Assembly (NCBI GenBank): GCA_903823545.1
Contig: CAIJTL010000732.1
Span: 1 to 5,611 of the forward strand
Direction of reading: 5' to 3'
Source: an uncultured Planctomycetaceae bacterium
GTDB taxonomy: Bacteria; Planctomycetota; Planctomycetia; Planctomycetales; Planctomycetaceae
Length of the DNA: 5,611 nt
The notes beneath the pieces were generated by a model that did no database searches, was not told the origin of the DNA, and saw nothing but the letters and a program-made list of their open reading frames with translations. A program made the position numbers and the translations under genes. Positions 3,912-5,611 of this stretch are shown here, in pieces (within the stretch, counting starts at the first letter, position 1; every line of letters starts with the position of its first letter).

Positions 3912-5573
3912 ATGAACTACAACTCTTGGACATTCTGGCTGCTGTTTATTGCGGTCATCATTCCCTATTGGCGGTTGAGTCATAAGCGGCAGAATCATTT
4001 GCTGCTCGGTGCAAGCTACTTGTTTTATGGGTTCTGGGATTACCGCTTTTTGTTTCTGGTGCTGATCTCGACCTACATCGACTTCATTGGTGGATTGGGA
4101 GTCGCTGGTGTGCAATTAAGTCGGCAGCGGCTGACTCGATTATCCCTCTTTGTGATTGCGAGTTGTGGACTGCTGAGTACTGGCATCCGATACCCTGAAC
4201 TTTGGGCGTCACTGCAAACAGGTGACGGCCACGGAATCGCGGCAGCGTTACCGAAATCGTTGAGTGACTATTACATCTTCTTCGGCACGACGGCGCTGAC
4301 GTTGACCTATCAAGCGATGCTGCCCTGGCTGTATTCACGACCCGAGGAGTTGCGACGAAAGTTGTTCGTCTGGATCAGCATGGTTGCGAACCTCGCGATC
4401 CTGGGATTCTTCAAGTACTGCGACTTCTTCATTGACAGCCTTCGCGGCGCGTTGGAAACCGTCGGCTTGGGTCACTGGGGCGGCAGTGCGTTGGGCATCT
4501 TGTTGCCAGCGGGGATTTCGTTCTACACGTTTCAGGCAATGAGCTACACGATCGACATCTATCGTCGTGAAGCGGAACCGACGGATGACTTCTGCGACTT
4601 CGCGTTGTTTGTCTGTTTCTTCCCGCACTTGGTGGCTGGGCCGATCATGCGTGCTCACACTTTGTTGCCTCAAGTGGTCGAACCGCGTCGGATGAAGCCC
4701 GGTGATTTTGAAGAGGGGCTGTATCTGGTCGTGATGGGACTCGTGAAGAAAGTGGTCATTGCCGACAACATGGCTCCGTTGGCGGACAACGTTTTCTTTC
4801 GCTTCGCGAACGGAACGAGTGGGACGCTGACAGCCGCAGAAGTGCTGATCGGCATCTATGCGTTTGCGATCGAGATTTACGGCGACTTCTCCGGCTATTC
4901 GAGCGTTGCTCGCGGCATATCGAAGTGGTTGGGGTTTGACTTGGCGATCAACTTTCGATTGCCTTACTTGGCGGTGAGTCCGAGTGACTTCTGGAAACGC
5001 TGGCACATCAGCCTGTCGAGCTGGCTGCGCGATTACCTCTACATCCCTCTGGGGGGCAACAAGGGTGGCTCGTGGATGATGTATCGCAACTTGATGATCA
5101 CAATGTTGCTCGGCGGCTTGTGGCACGGAGCGAGTTGGACGTTCGTCGCATGGGGCTTGTATCACGGGCTGATCTTGTGCCTGTTCCGGCTGTTCAACAT
5201 CTCTGATCCGAAACCGGTCGGCAGTGCGGGAGCGAAACTGTATTGGCTGTTTCGAGTGGCTGTGATGTTCCAGCTCACGTGCATCGGCTGGTTGTTGTTT
5301 CGAGCGGACAGCTTCGGCAGCGTTATGGCGATCGCGCAAGCGTTGTGCGGCAGCTATCAACTGACACCGACTGCGATCGCTTCGCTGGCAACAATGGGCT
5401 TTTACTGCGGCTTGCTGTTTTTGCTGGAATGGCTGCTCGACGGCGAACAACGCCTTGATCGGCTGATCTCCGCATCGTGGTTGTGGCGCGGAACGGCATA
5501 TGCCTATTTGGCGTTCATGCTCCTCGTGTTCCACGCCGCGACCGCTTACGAGTTCATCTATTTTCAGTTTTGA
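3912..5573 (+). CDS. MBOAT family membrane O-acyltransferase (AlgI-like)
   Basis: A 553-residue polytopic inner-membrane protein that is expected to take part in transferring an acyl group, typically acetyl, to an extracytoplasmic polymer such as an exopolysaccharide. Family motifs: LGASYLFYGFWDYRF (32-46), NLAILGFFKYCDFF (160-173), FFPHLVAGPIMR (236-247), YGDFSGYS (323-330), FWKRWHISLSSWLRDYLYIPLGG (360-382) and GGLWHGASWTFVAWGLYHG (401-419). H405 is the invariant MBOAT histidine and H365 is a second conserved one. The protein ends EFIYFQF, the usual AlgI-type C-terminus, so it is complete. About a dozen hydrophobic segments are visible. Residues about 62-150 form an extra stretch, with its own hydrophobic segments near 76-90 and 121-138, compared with typical AlgI of roughly 460-520 residues. 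There is no Shine-Dalgarno before the ATG, but the hydrophobic N-terminus supports it and no other start is close. AlgI-like proteins normally work with a secreted SGNH/AlgX-type partner, which is not in the window. The acceptor is unknown. Confidence 0.95.
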   Translation: MNYNSWTFWLLFIAVIIPYWRLSHKRQNHLLLGASYLFYGFWDYRFLFLVLISTYIDFIGGLGVAGVQLSRQRLTRLSLFVIASCGLLSTGIRYPELWASLQTGDGHGIAAALPKSLSDYYIFFGTTALTLTYQAMLPWLYSRPEELRRKLFVWISMVANLAILGFFKYCDFFIDSLRGALETVGLGHWGGSALGILLPAGISFYTFQAMSYTIDIYRREAEPTDDFCDFALFVCFFPHLVAGPIMRAHTLLPQVVEPRRMKPGDFEEGLYLVVMGLVKKVVIADNMAPLADNVFFRFANGTSGTLTAAEVLIGIYAFAIEIYGDFSGYSSVARGISKWLGFDLAINFRLPYLAVSPSDFWKRWHISLSSWLRDYLYIPLGGNKGGSWMMYRNLMITMLLGGLWHGASWTFVAWGLYHGLILCLFRLFNISDPKPVGSAGAKLYWLFRVAVMFQLTCIGWLLFRADSFGSVMAIAQALCGSYQLTPTAIASLATMGFYCGLLFLLEWLLDGEQRLDRLISASWLWRGTAYAYLAFMLLVFHAATAYEFIYFQF

Positions 5574-5576
5574 CTT

Positions 5577-5609
5577 CTAACGCGAAGCGTGAGCGAGGGC
5601 GAACGCTTC
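5577..5609 (+). repeat. Family-B REP-like repeat, copy 3 (at window edge)
   Basis: It starts three bases after the MBOAT stop. It reads CTAACGCGAAGCGTGAGCG and then AGGGCGAACGCTTC, differing from the shared form of copies 1 and 2 at only two positions. The 7-bp arms GAAGCGT (5584-5590) and ACGCTTC (5603-5609) are perfect, so it can act as a hairpin on its own in the MBOAT 3' end. An inverted partner may lie beyond the edge. Confidence 0.8.
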
Positions 5610-5611
5610 AA

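Noticed and set aside
4335..5534. 399-codon minus-strand frame inside the MBOAT gene
   Set aside because: It is a shadow of the MBOAT coding strand; its translation is rich in R, Q, H and D and lacks hydrophobic or domain structure.

Overview
The window looks like chromosomal DNA of a Planctomycetota bacterium. The grounds are a moderate GC content, an MBOAT protein ending in the residues EFIYFQF, one gene with no recognisable Shine-Dalgarno next to genes with good ones, and two families of short interspersed repeats that I associate from memory with planctomycete genomes. The assignment is an inference and no database was consulted.

Layout. (1) Positions 1-952, minus strand: a two-gene unit made of a YtrA-type GntR repressor and an ABC transporter ATPase that runs off the left edge. 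It has a sigma70-like promoter (TTGTTA-17-TACTAT). A 30-bp dyad covers the -10 box, the start region and the Shine-Dalgarno, so negative autoregulation is likely. (2) Positions 953-1221: a non-coding strip with that control region, a strong plus-strand terminator with no plus-strand gene before it, and a nested inverted repeat. (3) Positions 1222-2442, minus strand: a full-length concentrative nucleoside transporter (CNT/NupC family). (4) Positions 2443-2856: a divergent intergenic region with three copies of a ~28-bp repeat (family A) and an open frame that may be a gene remnant. (5) Positions 2857-3591, plus strand: an alpha/beta-hydrolase of the phospholipase/carboxylesterase family with a complete catalytic triad. 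(6) Positions 3592-3911: a non-coding strip with a hairpin and a head-to-head pair of a ~34-bp repeat (family B) that forms a long stem. (7) Positions 3912-5573, plus strand: a complete AlgI-like MBOAT membrane O-acyltransferase. It is followed three bases after its stop by a third family-B copy that reaches the window edge.

How the genes relate. The repressor and ATPase form one regulated export or stress-response unit whose permease should lie to the left. The nucleoside transporter stands alone. The esterase and the MBOAT acyltransferase share a strand and have chemically opposite activities (ester removal versus ester addition), but 320 bp of repeat-rich DNA separates them, so a shared pathway is only a guess. 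I found no clear undescribed multi-gene system. The most notable structure is in the intergenic DNA: the tight repressor operator, the orphan terminator, and the two repeat families, one of which brackets the MBOAT gene.
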